In this document: positions 46,105 through 61,487 of the stretch, piece after piece
Layout of the letters: the number at the start of each line of letters is the position of its first letter
How positions within the stretch are numbered: position 1 is the stretch's first letter
Origin: Ahaetulla prasina
Taxonomy: Eukaryota; Chordata; Lepidosauria; Squamata; Colubridae
Length of the DNA stretch: 64,000 nt
Direction of reading: 5' to 3'
NCBI RefSeq assembly: GCF_028640845.1
Contig: NC_080542.1
Location: 148,427,298-148,491,297 of the forward strand
Translations under genes and position numbers: made by a program
The notes under the pieces: model-generated
Seen by the model: the letters and a program-made list of their open reading frames with translations, nothing else
Databases searched by the model: none
What the model was told of the DNA's origin: nothing

Positions 46105-46760
46105 CTGCCTAAAATGGAATAGGATCTCCTACTTGAGCAGGAGGTTGAAATAAATGACCTCTAAGCTTCTTCCACCCATTATTCTATAATTTTGTAAGGG
46201 TCTCCTGCTTGAGCAGGGGTTAGATTCAGTGGTGGGTTTCAAAATTTTTTATTACTGGTTCTGTGGGTATGGCTTGGTGAGCGTGGCTTAGAGGGCATGG
46301 CAGGAGAAGGATACTGTAAAATCTCCATTCCCACCCCACTCCAGGGGAAGGATACTATAAAATCTCCATTCCCACCCCGCTCCAAGGGGTGCAAAAAAAG
46401 GTTACTGCAAAATCCCCATTTCCTCCCTCATCCCCATGAGACTTAGGTGGCAGAGAATAGATGGGGGTGGGGCCAGTCAGAATTTTTACTACCGGTTCTC
46501 CAAACTACTCAAAATTTCCGCTAACAGTTCTCCAGAATTGGTCAGAACCTACTGAAACCCATCTCTGGTTAGACTAGATGACCTCCAAGGTCCCTTGCAG
46601 CTGTTATAGTCATTCTGTAAGGGTCTCCTGCTTGAGCAGGGGGCTGGACTAGAAGACCTCCAAGGTCCCTTCCAACTCTGTCATTCTGTCATGGTCTCCT
46701 GCTTGAGCAGGGGGCTGGACTAGAAGACCTCCAAAGTCCCTTCCAGCTCTTTTGATTGTT
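46105..46760 (+). mobile_element. Serial CR1 3' ends with an ACCGGTTC repeat
   Basis: CR1 ends at 46120-46190, 46195-46215 with 46563-46600 (split), 46618-46680 and 46690-46745. The split copy hosts the ACCGGTTC-family element at about 46225-46560. Confidence 0.7.
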
Positions 46761-46764
46761 TGAA

Positions 46765-48345
46765 GTAATCCACAATTGAGCCCAAAATTTCTGTTGCTAA
46801 GCAAGACAGTTGTTAAATGAGTTTTGCCCCATCTGGTCCCCCTCTCTAAAGCTGGTAGCAGAGTTGTTAAGTGAATCTGGTTTCCCCATTGATTTCAGGT
46901 AAGTCCTCGATTTACAACACAATATTTAATGACAAATGACAACAGCAGTCACAAAAGTGACTTACGACCATTTCTTACACAAGCATCTCCCTGATCACAT
47001 GATCAAAATTCAAAAACTTGGCAACCGATTCACATTTATGATGGGTTGCGATGTCCCAGGGTCACATGATCCCCTTTTACGACCTTCCGACCAGCAGGAA
47101 GCCAGATTCACTTAACAACCCTGTGACTCAAAGAACAACTACCGCAATTCACTTCAGAAACACGGCAAGAAGGGTCGTAAAACGGGGCAAAGCTCACTTC
47201 ACAAATGTCTCGCTTAGCAGCAGACATTTGGGCTCAACTGTGGTCGTAAGCCGAAGACTGGTCAGAAGATCAGAAAAGGGGATCACATGACCCCAGGACA
47301 CTGGTCTGAATTGTGATCATAAGTCGAGGACTTCCTGTCTGGAGAAAGTAACAGTGAATCAGGCTACTTCATCTACAGGTAGTTCTCGACTTACAACCAC
47401 AACTGAGCCCCAAATTTTCATTGTTAAGCGAGACATTTGTTCACTGAGTTTTGCCCCATCTGGTCCCCTCTCTAAAGCTGGTAGCAGAGTTGTTAAGTGA
47501 ATCTGGTTTCCCCATTGATTTCAGGTAAGTCCTCGATTTACAACACAATATTTAATGACAATGACAACAGCAGTCACAAAAGTGACTTCGACCATTTCTT
47601 ACACAAGCATCTCCCTGATCACATGATCAAAATTCAAAAACTTGGCAACCGATTCACATTTATGATGGGTTGCGATGTCCCAGGGTCACATGATCCCCTT
47701 TTACGACCTTCCGACCAGCAGGAAGCCAGATTCACTTAACAACCCTGTGACTCAAAGAACAACTACCGCAATTCACTTCAGAAACACGGCAAGAAGGGTC
47801 GTAAAACGGGGCAAAGCTCACTTCACAAATGTCTCGCTTAGCAGCAGACATTTGGGCTCAACTGTGGTCGTAAGCCGAAGACTGGTCAGAAGATCAGAAA
47901 AGGGGATCACATGACCCCAGGACACTGGTCTGAATTGTGATCATAAGTCGAGGACTTCCTGTCTGGAGAAAGTAACAGTGAATCAGGCTACTTCATCTAC
48001 AGGTAGTTCTCGACTTACAACCACAACTGAGCCCCAAATTTTCATTGTTAAGCGAGACATTTGTTCACTGAGTTTTGCCCCATTTTACTACCTTTAATGC
48101 CACCATTAAGTGAGTCCGTGCGGGTGTTAAGTTAATCACACGGTCATTAAGTGAATGTGGTTTCCACATTGATTTTGTCAGAAGCTCGCGAACATAACCT
48201 CGGGACGCTACAACAGTCACAAATATGAATCAGTTGAACATGTGGGGAAATGCAACCGTCGCTAAGTGTGAAAAATGGAGTCACTTTTCTCAGCAACGCC
48301 ATCACTTTATAACGGTCATTAAATGAACAGTTGTAAGTCGAGGAC
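46765..48345 (-). mobile_element. Tigger-like MITE cluster containing a tandem duplication
   Basis: MITE sequence runs through the interval. Two nearly identical copies occupy about 46821-47447 and 47448-48071. The cluster ends GTCGAGGACTACGTCG at 48350. Interior open frames of 79 codons occur identically in both copies and are not genes. Confidence 0.8.
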
Positions 48346-48399
48346 TACGTCGATTTGGATTTTACCCTTCGATCAGGGGTTTTTCCCCAAAAATACTTA

Positions 48400-48545
48400 G
48401 GCAGGGGAGGCATTCCTCAATTTATGATGATAATTTTACATCACTGTATGTCATGATGGTCGTTAAGCGGGTCATCACGTGACCATACCCGATTTTACAA
48501 CCTTTTTTTTCTGTGGCCGTCGTTAAGTGAATCCGGGGGTCAAGA
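48400..48545. mobile_element. Tigger-like MITE fragment
   Basis: Contains CGTTAAGCGGGTCATCACG and CGTCGTTAAGTGAATCC. 48546-48880 is non-repetitive sequence upstream of the HIGD1B promoter. Confidence 0.5.
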
Positions 48546-48879
48546 GGCTGAAGGGAAGGCCCTAGAAATGCTTTAAATAAAGAAATAAAAATCAGTAGGG
48601 GGATTGTTTTGCCTCCAGTCAATTTTTTCTCCCTCCTGAGGCATTCAAAGAGCATAACCCGTTTTTGGGTCTGCCTACACGCATTAAGCACAAATGTCGT
48701 GTTCATACAACCAGGAACCCTCCACGAACACGAAGCAGGGTGAATTTCCGCCCTCCCTCCGAGTTTCTTTCTTTTTTTCCGCCCCTTTTGATACCCAGGA
48801 GAACCCGAGTCAACGAACTTTCGACTCGCTTGTTTTGGTTTTTGTTTGTTTGGCTTTTTTGGCGCGTCGTGTGAACCCG

Positions 48880-49253
48880 CCACAAAAAAAAAAGCGCGGG
48901 AAAAAAAAATCAGGGCCTCGACTCGTCTCACATTCCATTCTGCGGTCGCCCTGCGTCACCATGGCAGCGAAATAGGCGAGGCCCTCTGATTGGCCTAGCG
49001 GAGGCTATTACGTCAAGGAGGCGGAGCGGCGAAAGACCTCACGGCCCGAAACCGCTTCCTTGGGAAAATTGGCAACCTTCAAGGCCCACAAAGAACGAAC
49101 GTACTACAAGGGGCGGAAAGGGCGGGGCGCGAAGCGGAAGTGCGTCATCTTTTCGGGGCGTGGAACCCTCGGTGAAAGACTTGAGGCCTCCTCATCGACG
49201 CCTCGATTAGAAGCCGGCCGGCGAGTGAGAAGGAAGGTCGGGAATACTCGGAG
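48880..49253 (+). promoter_or_regulatory. HIGD1B promoter and non-coding first exon
   Basis: CpG-rich block ending in a good donor (GGAG|GTGAGTC; intron starts at 49254). Upstream elements that can be read include an inverted CCAAT box (ATTGG, 48989-48993), a CRE-like TTACGTCA (49008-49015), GC boxes in 49111-49129 and an ETS-like CGGAAGTG near 49135. No TATA box is seen. The exon start is not fixed by the sequence; about 49030-49140 is plausible. The link to the downstream coding exons is inferred from orientation, the donor and the absence of another gene between them. Confidence 0.6.
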
Positions 49254-50624
49254 GTGAGTCCCGGGTAGGGCCGAAGTGAGGCCGGCGGCCTCGGGGGGAG
49301 TTCTTCCGCCGTTCCCTGGTTGACTATTGGAAAGGGGACTACCCCTCCCATCATCCCCACCCTTTCCGGCTGCGCGGGATACGGTGACCATCATCCCCGC
49401 CCGCCCGTCTAAGTCTTAGGGTTACCTTCCCCCCCCCTCCCCATGTGCCATCCTGCGCTTGTAATATATTCTGTTAACTCCATTTTTTATGATTTAGAAA
49501 TTATAATATAATTATAATTATAATAGTGTTGCTTAATAATTGTGTATTACGTAACATTTTATGGCGTATGATTAATGTACGTTTTATCTATTTATCCACC
49601 TATCTGTGTTCGTCTATTAGATCTACGTTTTAAACTCCCCAGGGTCACTTTAAATGAAAGGGGCGGTGAAACTTCCTAAAGAAAAGTGTAATTGTAATAT
49701 CTTTTTTGATATTTTTATTTTTTGTTAAGCTGCCCAGAGTTGCTTCACCTGTAAGAAGTATTGAAGATAAATTTAATATCTAAATATATATATCTGACTA
49801 AAAATTAAATTTAATAAATCAATACATATTAAAATGCATTGTATATACTTCAATAAATCAGTCAATACATGATATATCTATATAAAATTTAATGTCAAAT
49901 TTAAATTTAAGCAATTACATTATAGGTATAATTTAAATTTCATAGCTCAATACACTATATAACTGATAAGTCATCATACACACATATATGTATAATATAT
50001 AAAATTTAAGTTTAATAGCTCAGTACATGCAATAATTTAAATTTAATTGATCAATACCATATATGTATAAAAAAATTAGTAAAACAGTACATTATACATA
50101 CAAAAATTAAATTTAATGAAAGTACATAATATATATGTATATATAAATTTAAATTACATTGTGTTTGTATGTAAATTAAATGTAATTGATCAATACAGCA
50201 TATATTGATACAGCATTATATATGTGTATATACGTGTGTGTGTGTATATTTATTTATTTATCTATCTATCTATGCTACATCTGGGCAGCTTGCAAACATT
50301 AAAAAAGAGAAATGCAGAAATTATTAAAATTACAATTGGAAGCACTATTCACTGCATGCAAAATATGGCAAGATGTGACAACCCTCAGGCTCCACTCCCT
50401 TTGCAAATCACTTTCTGGATATTGACAATTGTCAATCTGCTGGAAAGCAATGCTTCCACCCCTCTTTTTCCCAAAAATTGTGAAGAGGTCACTGTGACTT
50501 CTCAAAACAAAACTTCTAGCCTCCAGAACTTCCCATCATGGCATCGGGTTTCCTCCTTGTCGTCCAGTTTTGGCCTAGTGAAGCCTAGTTGGATTTTGTG
50601 GTCTGAAAGGCTCCTTTCTGTATG

Positions 50625-51145
50625 GGTAGTCCTCCACTTATGACAGTTCATTTAGTGACTGTTTGGAGTTACAACAGTGAAAAAAGGGGCCATTTTTCAC
50701 ACTTATGACCTTTGTGGCATCCGCAAGGTCACATGATCAAAATTTGGACACTTTGACATCTGACTCATATTTATGACGGTCATAGCGCCCGCGGTTGCAT
50801 GATCCCTCAGTGTGACCTTCTGATGAGCAAAGTGAACTTGGAAGCCAGATTCACATAACAACTGGGTTGCTCACTTAACAACAGCAGTGATTTGCCTTAA
50901 CTGCAATTGGAAAGGTCATACAATAGGGCAAAACTCACTTCACAAATGTCTCACTTAGCGACATAAATTTTGGGCTCAGTTGCATCGTAACTTGAGGAAT
51001 CCCAGTGGTAATTGAACAACGGCAGCAATTCCCTGAACAACAGTGGCCAGAAAAACCATAAAACAGGGAAAAACCCACTTCACAACTGCCTCACTTAGCG
51101 ATGGAAATTTGGACCTCGGTTGTGGTCATAAGTCGAGGACTTTCT
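50625..51145 (+). mobile_element. Tigger-like MITE, 1.3 copies
   Basis: GGTAGTCCTCCACTTATGAC to CATCGTAACTTGAGGAATCC at about 51002, then a second right end to GGTCATAAGTCGAGGACTTTC at 51145. Confidence 0.75.
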
Positions 51146-51177
51146 GAAATTGGCGCCCAAATAGTCATGTGAGTGCT

Positions 51178-51505
51178 TCAGAATAACAGAGTTGGAAGGG
51201 ATCTTGGAGGTCTTCTAGTCCAACCCACTTCTCAAACAGGAGACCCTTACAGGATTGCAGAATAACAGAGATGGAAGGCACCTTGGAGGTCATCTAGTCC
51301 AACCCACTGCTACAGCAGGAGATCTTTACAGAGTTGGCAGGGACCTTGGAGTTCATGCTCCAGTTCTACCGTTTCAGCGAAAGGGCTGCCCAATCTCTTC
51401 TTAAAAGCCTCCCATGTTGGAAAACTCACATCTCCTTGTGGCAAGCATTTCCACTGGTTAATCGTTCTCCCTGTTGGGAAACTTCTCTTTATTTCTAGCT
51501 TAGTT
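51178..51505 (-). mobile_element. CR1 LINE 3' end, two units
   Basis: GAATAACAGAGTTGGAAGGG units start at 51182 and 51264. The second continues into deeper CR1 3' sequence (CTCTTCTTAAAAGCCTCC). Confidence 0.75.
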
Positions 51506-52237
51506 CGATGAAAGTCGTTTCTTTAAAAAAAAAAAAATCCCTGTCTTTCTCCTTTCCAAGAAACTGCTGACTGGGATTTTGGGGGTGGAAAAATTGGAAT
51601 AAGGTCAAAGACGTTGGCAAGGTGATTTTTTTTTTTTAAAGTTTGCAAAATCACTTCGCAAAGAGGTGAAATCACATGAGCCACAAGCCATAAAGGGAGG
51701 GATTTCCGGAACATTTTTACACAATGATGCAACAGCCCTTTGCTCACAACCATCTGGGAGAGAGTCTGATGAAATTGGAGGCAGAAAGGTTGCCAGGAAA
51801 TGAAGTCACAAATTTGAGACAAGGAAGCTAACTTATTATCCAGACCAGTGGTGTGGAGAGAAATAGATTTTTATTCCTTTGTTTTGGGGGAGGGGGTTGA
51901 CAGACAGGGAGTTTATGCATTGACTTCATTGCATTTGGTGCTTTTGGTCAACTCACAGTTTTTAACCATGCTTGAGTGGGGGGTTAGACTAGATCAGGGT
52001 TGCCAAGGTTGGAGACCCCTGGACTAGATGACCTCAGAGGTCTTCTCCAACTCTATTATTCTATGATTCTGTAAGGGTCTCTTGCTTGAATAGGGGGTTG
52101 GACTAGAAGACCTCCAAGGTCCCTTCCAATTCTGTTATATTTAATTAAATTTATATGCTGGCCATTTGTATGCTGCCCATATGTATGTATATATGTGTGT
52201 GCGCATATATGTATGCGTGTGTGTATATGCTACATAT

Positions 52238-52751
52238 TGTGGCCCAGGCCCAGGGTCAGTGAAAAAACAAACTTTATTTGAACAGCTGAGAATTACTTCA
52301 TTGTCAGCGTAGTTCAACTAAATTAAAGCAAATTCCTCCCAACACAAATTCTTCAGTCCTATTGCAAACCTTGGTCCAATTAGGCAGACTGCCAAGGGCC
52401 TTTCTTGGCAAATGTTCAGAAGTCACACATACAAAAATAAATTCAAGAAGACGAAGCTACCAACGTTGTTTTCCGGCAAAGCCCAAACGCCGTTGCTGGT
52501 CTGTTTTAAGCCTTATGGGAGTGGCCAATCATCTCTTGGCCTTACTCCTGAGTTGTCCTATTTGCTTGAGCTGCTCTTGCCTTCTGGCAGCTCTTCTCAT
52601 GCGTGCATTAGGAATAGGCTGCTCCTGTTCCTCTGCCTCATTACTGCCAGGCTCTGGAGTCCGCACATTACTCCCCGATGGCCCTGGCCTCACCTCTGCC
52701 TCATCGCTGTCTGACTCCGTTGCCAACTCCGTAGGCTGCTGGTGGATCACA
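52238..52751 (-). mobile_element. Candidate solo LTR
   Basis: On the minus strand it starts TGTGATCCACC and ends GGGCCACA, so it has TG...CA termini. AATAAAG near 52280 (minus) lies close to the 3' end. No matching 5-bp flanking duplication is seen (CATAT against ATAAG). A 70-codon Glu/Pro/Arg-rich frame is present, but no gag/pol. LTR status is inferred from termini, length and the poly(A) signal. Confidence 0.45.
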
Positions 52752-52754
52752 ATA

Positions 52755-52845
52755 AGTATGTGTGTGTGTGTGTGTGTGTACATGTGCGTGTATGTATATG
52801 TGTGTGTGTGTGTATACGCATATACATATACATATATACATATGA
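52755..52845. repeat. (TG)n / (TA) microsatellite
   Basis: TG runs with TATACGCATATACA interruptions directly beside the candidate LTR. Confidence 0.9.
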
Positions 52846-53134
52846 TTCACTTTTAACAAGTGTGGTGAGAAACGTTAAATAGGGCAAAACTCAACCAACA
52901 CCTCCCTCAAAAACATAGTTGAGCTCCATTGCGGTAATAAGTCGAGGACCACCCACATATGTATTCATGAGGACCTTTTGACACTCGTAATTGCCAGGAC
53001 CGTCGGCAATGTAACTTCAAACGGTCACTAAATGGACTAAGTCGAGGACCCCCTGTATTTTTCAAAGTCTGCTTCCCCTCCCCCCCCCAGCTCCCTCCAA
53101 CATAACATTTCATCCGTTTCTTGTTTCCTTACAG

Positions 53135-56693
<3,559 letters not shown>

Positions 56694-57390
56694 AACTCTC
56701 CAGTTCCTCACTACCACAGGGATAGTTTTCCACACTGCGGTGAAGGGAGAAAAAAAAACAATTTAATTATACCTCTTCCACACACAACCTTCCCTGCCAC
56801 CAATTTCCTTTGGGTGTCACAAAAATCCCTTATTTTTTATTTTATTTTACTTTCATTTGCCCAAAACTACGGATTGAGTTTTCTTCCTTCGCTGCCGTTT
56901 CAACCGTCTGCGTTGGCACTATGTGAAATCGAGGCAATTCCAGATTTTTCTCTTTCACAGATAACTTTTTTGGGGGGGAAAAAATCAAATTGTGACACTC
57001 TCCACTGTGTATATTTTCCGCCCAAAATTGAGACATTTTTCCCTGCTTCCTTCAGAAATGAATTTAGGCCACAAATCATCAATCCGCCGATACAAAAAAT
57101 TTGCTTTTTAAATCCATTTCTGGGGAAGGTGGATAAGTTGTGGTGTTTTTGTCGCTTGAAATTGTGTCGCCCTCCTGTTAAATGTGCTTTTTTTGGGACA
57201 CTGGTGCCCATGCACACCAGAAAAACCACAACATTGTGACTGTGAGAGAAATGAGGAAGAATTCTAACTCTTCAGCTGTCTATCAAGCTATTTACAATTG
57301 TATTTATTACACCTTATTAAAACCGTAGATATTTAAATTATTTAGCAAAAAATATATATGTGACCTTAATATTTTTATGTGTCCAGTCTA

Positions 57391-57426
<36 letters not shown>

Positions 57427-58335
57427 TAGGCCATCTTTTTCCTAAGATAAATTTTTTTAAAAAGCAAAATGACAGCAGTGATGTTGCCATTTTTACGTGG
57501 ATCCCACAGGCAGAAAAATTTTCTCGCAACACACACAAAAAAAAGCATTACACAAAGTCATGACTACCAATGTATTTCGACCATAACTTTGAGGACCTCC
57601 GTATGCATATGTTCCTTTTTTAAAAAAGGAATTTTTGGTACAGGCGACGTTTTACACAGAACAATTGTTGAATTGAGTTACACTTCAGTTATGTCATGCT
57701 TCAGTTGTGCATCCTGTGTTTGTGTGCAAGCTAAAACATCTGCCTGCTTCTCCCAGTTCTGCTTGGGAAGAGATTGTGACTTACATAAAGTGTGACCAGG
57801 CACAATGGAGAGGCAGGGACGACATGCTAAAAAAAACCCCTAAAATACATCTAGACCTCAAGATAACAACCATCGCTGAATCTGGCGATTCCTGTCATGA
57901 TTCTCGTCTTGTTATTCGAAGAATCCTTAGAAAACCCGACCCAATTTCATCTAATATTTTTTTTGTAGTGGTCATTAAGTGAACACACTGTCGTTAAGCG
58001 AAGTCACTTTTTTGGGGGGTAACGGTTTGCTTCATTTTTTTTTTTCAATTTTTGAAATCGGAAGTGCTGCTTTTGTGAGGAAAAAATCTATTATCGCAAA
58101 CCACTTGAATGCAGTGAGGACGGACGACAGAATTGCAGATTGCTTTGGGCTGGGAACCGTCATAAGCAGAGGACTTCCTGGCTGGGGTTTGGATGGCTCT
58201 TTTAGGAAATACTCTAACCCCGGATCTGTTCTTCATTTTGATCTCCTGTTGATGAGTTGCTTATGGAGTCCTGAGTTCAACCCTAATCCTGATTTTATAT
58301 TAAAATATAATAAACACGCCTTGATTGTGTGTTTT
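56694..58335 (+). other. Probable HIGD1B 3' UTR with poly(A) signal
   Basis: Downstream of the stop. AATAAA at 58309-58314 is followed within 15-30 nt by a strongly GT-rich stretch (TTGTGTGTTTTGTGGTTTTG), the arrangement of a cleavage site. It contains a (TG)n at 57390-57421 and a degenerate MITE at about 57965-58185. ATTAAA at about 57316 is an earlier alternative. The exact end is inferred. Confidence 0.5.
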
Positions 58336-58429
58336 GTGGTTTTGTGCTGTCTACGGATGCGAATTTCTGCTTTTTTTAACGGTCACAGTGGACCCCCAGC
58401 ATTTTTCTCACTAAGCAAGACAAGTGAGT

Positions 58430-58650
58430 TTGGCCCCCTTTTTTCGAGATTTCCTGCCACCGTCGTATAGTGAATCACAGTGGTAAAAAGGAGTAAAACG
58501 GGGTAATTAAGTGAATCCAGCTGCCAAGCCTCTGCATTTCGTTCAGAGAATGCTGCAACTGTCAAAAGTTTGAGAAATGGTAAAAAACTTGTTTTCCAAT
58601 GCCGTAACTACGAATGGTCACTAAACGAGGGCTGCTTGTATCATCCTAGA
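58430..58650 (-). mobile_element. Tigger-like MITE fragment
   Basis: GTGAATCACAGTGGTAAAAA to GGTCACTAAACGAGGGCTGC, reversed and degenerate. Confidence 0.55.
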
Positions 58651-58789
58651 CAAATAGGTTTTCCCAGAAAAAAAAATCTTCAAGGAGAGCCCACAAATCT
58701 GGAATTCTAGATTCCAGAGGGATCAAACATTTTGTTTTCATCCAAACTTCTGACAAACTCAATATTTATTGCCTCACGATAATAAATTT

Positions 58790-59145
58790 TACAACTTGCC
58801 AATTCAAACATTTGTGGACTTCAACTCTCACGAGTCCCTCATTCTGTCATGCTGCCTGGGGAATTTGGAGAGTTGAAGTCCACCACCCTTAAAAAGTGGC
58901 AAGGTTTGGAGACCTTGGATTTTAGAAGACCTGAGGGGTCTGAGCAGACATTTCATGACCACACTAGGTAGTATCATCAGTCGTAGAGGGGATTGGGGTG
59001 TATGGAGAAGAGGAGGAGGAAGCTGGGTGGCTTCCTTACAGACATTTCAATGACCCAACTAGATAACATCCTCAGTGCTAGTGAGGAGTGTGGTGTAAGG
59101 AAAGGAAGAGGTGAAGCTCAGCAAGCTGAGAGAACCAAGGACCCA
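58790..59145. mobile_element. Palindromic repeat and Penelope-like repeat copies
   Basis: 58795-58905 has facing GTGGACTTCAACTCTCACGA and GAGAGTTGAAGTCCACC words. 58940-59085 has two reversed units (CAGACATTTCATGACCACAC and CAGACATTTCAATGACCC). 59215-59285 is a reversed CR1 3' end. Confidence 0.6.
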
Positions 59146-59356
59146 GCCATCCTCTGCAGAATCAGACTAAAGTCATAGAACTCTTGCTGTCCCACATAAT
59201 GTCCCTTGGGTCCATCACCCCAAAAACGTGCCATCAGGTTGAGGTCTTCTAGTCTGACCCCCTGCTTGAGCAGGAGACCCTCCAAAATAAATGGCTGTCA
59301 CCAAAGGAACTTTTAAGTCAAGGACTGTATATTTTCTGATGGTTTTATCCACAATC

Positions 59357-59374
59357 TGGCCAGCAGGTGGCAGT
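59357..59374 (+). promoter_or_regulatory. CTCF-like motif
   Basis: TGGCCAGCAGGTGGCAGTG matches the CTCF core pattern CCA(G/C)(C/T)AG(G/A)(G/T)GGCAG at every core position. It lies about 1 kb beyond the inferred HIGD1B 3' end, in sequence without an obvious repeat. A single motif match; binding is unproven. Confidence 0.5.
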
Positions 59375-59636
59375 GTTTAATCCATTTTCCTGGATCAGGT
59401 TCTCATGCCATAGAATCATTAGGAGAGATTGATGTCTTTCTCTTCTCCAAAAATGTACATTTAAATGCCAAATATATATTTAACATATAAACATTAAAGT
59501 AGATTTCAAGGCATAACATGAAATAGGAGGCACACACTTCCTTCGTTGGTAAGAACATCCATTTTCTAAAAGTCTTTTTTCAGTGAACGAAAAGGGAACT
59601 TTGGATCAAACTTTTAAAATAGGGATTTTTTGAGGG

Positions 59637-60471
59637 GTGGTTTTTTTTCAGGCATCTTGGGTGATCTTAACCCAAGATGGTTAGTTTGTGCCACAATGCT
59701 TGTATTCTAAATCAGGGCTAAGACCTGTGGACTTCAACTCCCAGAATTCCCCAGTCAGCAGAATTTTAAAGAAGTGTCCGGATTTTTCACCAAGGTCAAC
59801 TTTCACCAAACCTTTCCTGACGTTCGTTGCCTTCAAACTGGGTTTTCCAAGCTTGGAAACTTGTGGACTTCGTCACCCAGAATTCCCTATCTGGCTCCCA
59901 GAACCCCCCCCCCCAATGCTTGCTGGAGAATTATGGAAGACGAAGTTCACCTATTTGTGCAGTTCGGCTGGTCTTCTAAGGCGAGCCTTCTCCAAACTTG
60001 GCAAGTTTAAAACTTGTGGACTTCAACTCCCAGAATTCCCCAGCTGGTCCCGGAATTCCACCAGTTGAAGCATACCGGCTGAGGAATTCTGGGAGTTGAA
60101 GTTGCCCCCTCTTAAAGCATGCTGGATGGGGGATTGTGGGACTTGAAGTCTTCCCCTCTTAAGCCATCCTTTCCCCTCTTTCTGGCTGGGGGATTCTGGG
60201 AGATGAAGTCCACCAGTTGTTGGACTGCAGTTTATCTTCTAAGGATGGTATCTCCAACTTGGCAAGTTGAAAAGTTATGGACTTCAACTCCCAGAATTCT
60301 CCAGTTGGTTCCCAAAATCCCCCCTGCTGACTGGGGAATTCTGGGAGTTGAAGTCCACCAGTCTTAAGGTTGCTGGGTTTGGAGACCCCTAGCTTAGAAG
60401 GCCAGCATTGTGGTACAAACTAACAATCTTGGGTTAAGATCACCCAAGCTGCTTGAAAAAAAAAACCCCAC
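59637..60471. mobile_element. Long-TIR element enclosing an 'acttcaactcccagaattcc' array
   Basis: Terminal inverted repeats of about 68 nt at 59637-59705 and 60403-60471 share TGGGTGATCTTAACCCAAGA and GTTAGTTTGT.CCACAATGCT. Between them are four to five tandem units of the TGGACTTCAACTCCCAGAAT repeat in alternating orientation. No transposase frame. Confidence 0.7.
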
Positions 60472-60639
60472 ATAGCTGATTAGTTGGAGGTCCACTGTGT
60501 TGTGGGAATCGTGCCCTTGAATGATTGGAGGCTGGTTCAGATGTTTGCAGTTGAAAAAGTTAGCAAGGCTGGCACTCACAAGGAAATGGAGGAAATTCTG
60601 GTGTCACCTTCACAAAATAGAGGCTGCTACCTCAGTCTG

Positions 60640-60790
60640 GTGCATAAATTATGAAGGATATTGGTAGGTGAGAATCCTTGTAGCTCAGGTTTGAACGGTT
60701 TTCATGTCTAAAGCGAGACTAGAAATCACTGTCTCCATCTTATGAACCAGATGCTTTAACTATTAGACCAAACCAACTCCCTACTACAGC
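60640..60790 (-). mobile_element. tRNA-derived SINE head, reversed
   Basis: The minus strand has an A-box-like TGGTCTAATAGTTAAAGCAT and a B-box-like GATTTCTAGTCTC, with GTTCAAACCTGAGC further on. It is a different family from the L2-tailed SINE. 60791-61440 is not recognised. Confidence 0.5.
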
Positions 60791-61487
60791 GAAATATCCG
60801 ATATTTACAATATTTCAATCCAACTTCCTACAATTAAAGCAATCAAAACCTTTTAAAATAAGCCATTTGAAAAGTTTAATTGTGATGAATTATTAATTTA
60901 ATATTAATTATTAATTGAATTCAGTAACGGTCCCTTTAACGGCTTCGTCAAGGAAAGTTGTACAATTCCAGGCAGGAGGGGAAAAAAAGTCATTTCTTAT
61001 GTGTGAAGGTCATGGAATTTTCTGAGTCCTTTTTATAGCTCCTCATTCATCAAGGAATATTTTTACTTTTATCTCCTGGAGGAAAGGGGAAAAAAAAAAA
61101 GGAAATTTACTCCTATCGCTATCAGGAAGGTATTTTTGTCGAACGCAACATTTTGAGATTCATCAAGAGCTGTCAAGTCTCCTTCATCATCCCTCACTGA
61201 AAAGCAAAAAAATTGTGTGACACACCCTGGATGGGTTCACCCTCGTTCTGTCCTTGACTTCGACTTTTCTCGGAGTTCATGGCCTTTCAAGCAAACAATT
61301 GCAGTGGGCCAAAAATATTTGCGGCCGTGGCAAAAATACAGGAGGTTAAATCAAACTTTTAATTCTGTTTTCTTCTGGCAGGGGTGGCCTGCAATCAAGA
61401 ACCCGAATCATTGAAAGAAAGAGACTCCACAATCCTCTTTCCTCCTCTTCCTCCTCCTCCTCTCTGCCACCTTCCTCCCTTTTAGCA

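Larger units (their letters stand above)
49254..53134 (+). other. HIGD1B intron 1
   Basis: Starts GTGAGT and ends TTACAG. 49440-50280 is AT-rich with repeated AATTTAAATTTAAT words and a (TG)/(TA) microsatellite at 50218-50270. 50281-50620 is not recognised. MITEs lie at 50625-51145, CR1 3' ends in reverse at 51180-51500, and CR1 ends in plus orientation at 51960-52140. A candidate LTR is at 52238-52751 and a MITE end at 52850-53060. Confidence 0.6.

Noticed and set aside
47051..47914. Two identical 79-codon frames at 47051 and 47675
   Set aside because: Frames inside duplicated MITE sequence; identity reflects the tandem duplication, not coding selection.
48422..48931. 169-codon minus-strand frame near the HIGD1B promoter as a divergent gene
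   Set aside because: Spans MITE sequence and low-complexity Lys-rich DNA; no homology is recognised and no support for a bidirectional gene is visible.
52529..52783. 84-codon acidic and basic frame as a host exon
   Set aside because: It lies within a TG...CA-bounded LTR-like segment with its own poly(A) signal and lacks splice sites.
60720..60790. Functional tRNA gene on the minus strand
   Set aside because: A- and B-box-like words exist, but no intact cloverleaf or terminator is seen and flanks continue as a SINE body.
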